DNA of 64,000 nucleotides from positions 1 to 64,000 of the forward strand of contig JAPYMA010002476.1 of NCBI GenBank assembly GCA_035041965.1, given 5' to 3'. The notes below the pieces were generated by a model that was not told where the DNA came from, made no database searches, and was given only the letters and a program-made list of their open reading frames with translations. Made by a program: the position numbers and the translations under genes. The stretch is from Anisakis pegreffii (taxonomy: Eukaryota > Nematoda > Chromadorea > Rhabditida > Anisakidae). Positions 63,070 through 64,000 of this stretch are shown here, one piece after another (position 1 is the stretch's first letter; every line of letters begins with the position of its first letter).

Positions 63070-64000
63070 ATGCTGTCAAAAATCATAATTCTAATCATTT
63101 TTTTCCTCCCGAACGGTAAGTTTTGTGAGAACAAAAAACTATTTTGAAGTTATGTTCGTTGTTCTTAAGCAATACTGCTACTCAAAAACGGCTTTTTGTG
63201 AATTGATCGAATAGCTGATCATACTGATCAAATTCATTTCTTGCTTGCTACCTGAGGATTCCATATATCCAATAGCTTTTACTTGCTTTTCAGCTTTTGC
63301 TTTCGATGACAGCAGTTTCAGTCCATGCCTACGACGATGCCTTAAGCCACTGCTGAGGTTCGAGCGCACTTATTCGTTTGTGTTCAGGAATTTCGATAAG
63401 GTAAGATATTCCGCAACAGTGCTGATCATATCAGTGTTCCATCGCTCCAGTTTTTCAGCAACTTATTCAAGTTCTCCTCACTGAAACTCAATTTTGCGAC
63501 GCTTTCGAGTGAAAGTGATTCTGATGTGGTGGCCATAATGTGTCAGTGGTGGTTTTTAAAGTCATCACTGAACACTCGCAACTAGTTTCATTCAGAAATG
63601 TTACAGTAACGTGTTGATGCATGGTGTGTATCAATTGATAACGATTCGAGTTTAGATATGTGACACTCTCGAGAGAGGTGCTTACTGCTCGAGGACGTGC
63701 GATCTGCCTGATCAACGCTCCTTCTATCACTACACAACCTTTTATCGTTTGCATTGCGTGGACTTCGAAGAAGGTTGATTCCGAGTTGCATTATGCATCT
63801 ATAATCTTCAATATTGTCTCTCGGGTTCTTTTTGAATTCTCATTTATCCAAAGAGTGTGACAATAGATGATCGTTTACTTGCATGAGCACTGACGGACTT
63901 CACTTATTCTCACCCAAATTATTGCACTCAAATTGTAAGAATTGTTTCAAGAGGATAACTTGGGAATGTTTCAGAGCTTGAAGAGCACCTTGAATGTTTC
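63070..64000 (+). CDS. Secreted CPG4/DUF19-like cysteine-rich protein, 5' part (runs off window)
   Basis: Four exons join in phase: 63070-63115, 63294-63400, 63656-63773 and 63975-64000 (open at the edge), all GT..AG. Exon 1 is a signal peptide start, MLSKIIILIIFFLPN, with cleavage likely after the AFA encoded across the junction. The mature part has paired cysteines: SPCLRRCLKPLLRFE, NFDKICDTLERGAYCSRTCD, FYRLHCVDFEE and EEHLECF. This spacing and the terminal F/Y-rich segment followed by EEHLxC resemble the CPG4 (chondroitin proteoglycan 4) and DUF19 families of nematode secreted proteins. Family membership is from memory of the pattern; function is unknown. Exon 2 joins directly to the third; a possible extra exon near 63459-63509 is skipped because it ends in a stop and breaks the phase. 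Confidence 0.65.

Noticed and set aside
63459..63509. Candidate extra exon (QLIQVLLTETQFCDAFE) in the CPG4-like gene
   Set aside because: It runs into a TGA and has no donor in the needed phase, while skipping it joins exon 2 to the exon at 63656 in perfect phase with the expected Cys spacing.
1..64000. Spliced-leader RNA genes, CRISPR arrays, bacterial-type operons or phage genes
   Set aside because: None seen. No sequence resembling the conserved nematode SL1 leader was found on either strand.

Overview
The window is eukaryotic nuclear DNA, almost certainly from a parasitic-type nematode. It is AT-rich, and its multi-exon genes have GT..AG introns, mostly 79 to 600 nt, with TTTCAG-type acceptors. 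Such acceptors also sit just upstream of start codons, as expected for spliced-leader trans-splicing. Nematode-type protein families (a double-DM-domain factor, a CPG4-like secreted Cys protein) and relics of an RTE-type LINE point the same way. I rebuilt the gene models by hand from splice sites, reading phase and remembered protein families; no database was searched.

Left part (1-14.5 kb, gene dense, plus strand). The left edge holds the 5' end of a minus-strand RTE LINE next to a short 5S-rRNA-like segment, then two diverged copies of a ~120 bp repeat. Next come RNA polymerase II subunit RPB9 (1062-1970, 4 exons), LAMTOR2/p14 of the Ragulator complex (2725-3470, 2 exons), a small basic protein of unknown function (4793-5056) and a complete 24-exon exportin-7 gene (5122-14472, 1092 aa). 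The small gene and exportin-7 are about 65 bp apart, which looks like a nematode operon. These are housekeeping functions: transcription, lysosomal mTORC1 signalling and nuclear transport.

Middle (14.5-46 kb). A 5 kb gene-free stretch leads to a complete 12-exon SLC5-type sodium/solute symporter (19489-25311, 590 aa). Then 8 kb of low-complexity intergenic DNA follows with microsatellites. After it lies a likely single-pass membrane receptor gene with CUB-like segments (33431 to about 42913), of which I could trace the N-terminal and C-terminal parts but not the middle. Two copies of a TTCTG-rich repeat lie inside or beside it.

Right part (46-64 kb). On the minus strand, 46187-49042 encodes a transcription factor with two DM domains (MAB-3/DMD-3 type, male sexual differentiation in known nematodes). 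Its first coding exon was not found. From 49 to 63 kb almost nothing can be assigned apart from an orphan exon near 62.2 kb and a G-quadruplex-like tract. The right edge holds the start of a secreted CPG4/DUF19-like cysteine-rich protein that runs off the window.

I saw no clear novel multi-gene system. The most interesting items are the unidentified CUB-like membrane protein with very short introns, the unusual first DM finger, the 5S-like segment at the LINE 5' end, and the small gene in front of exportin-7.
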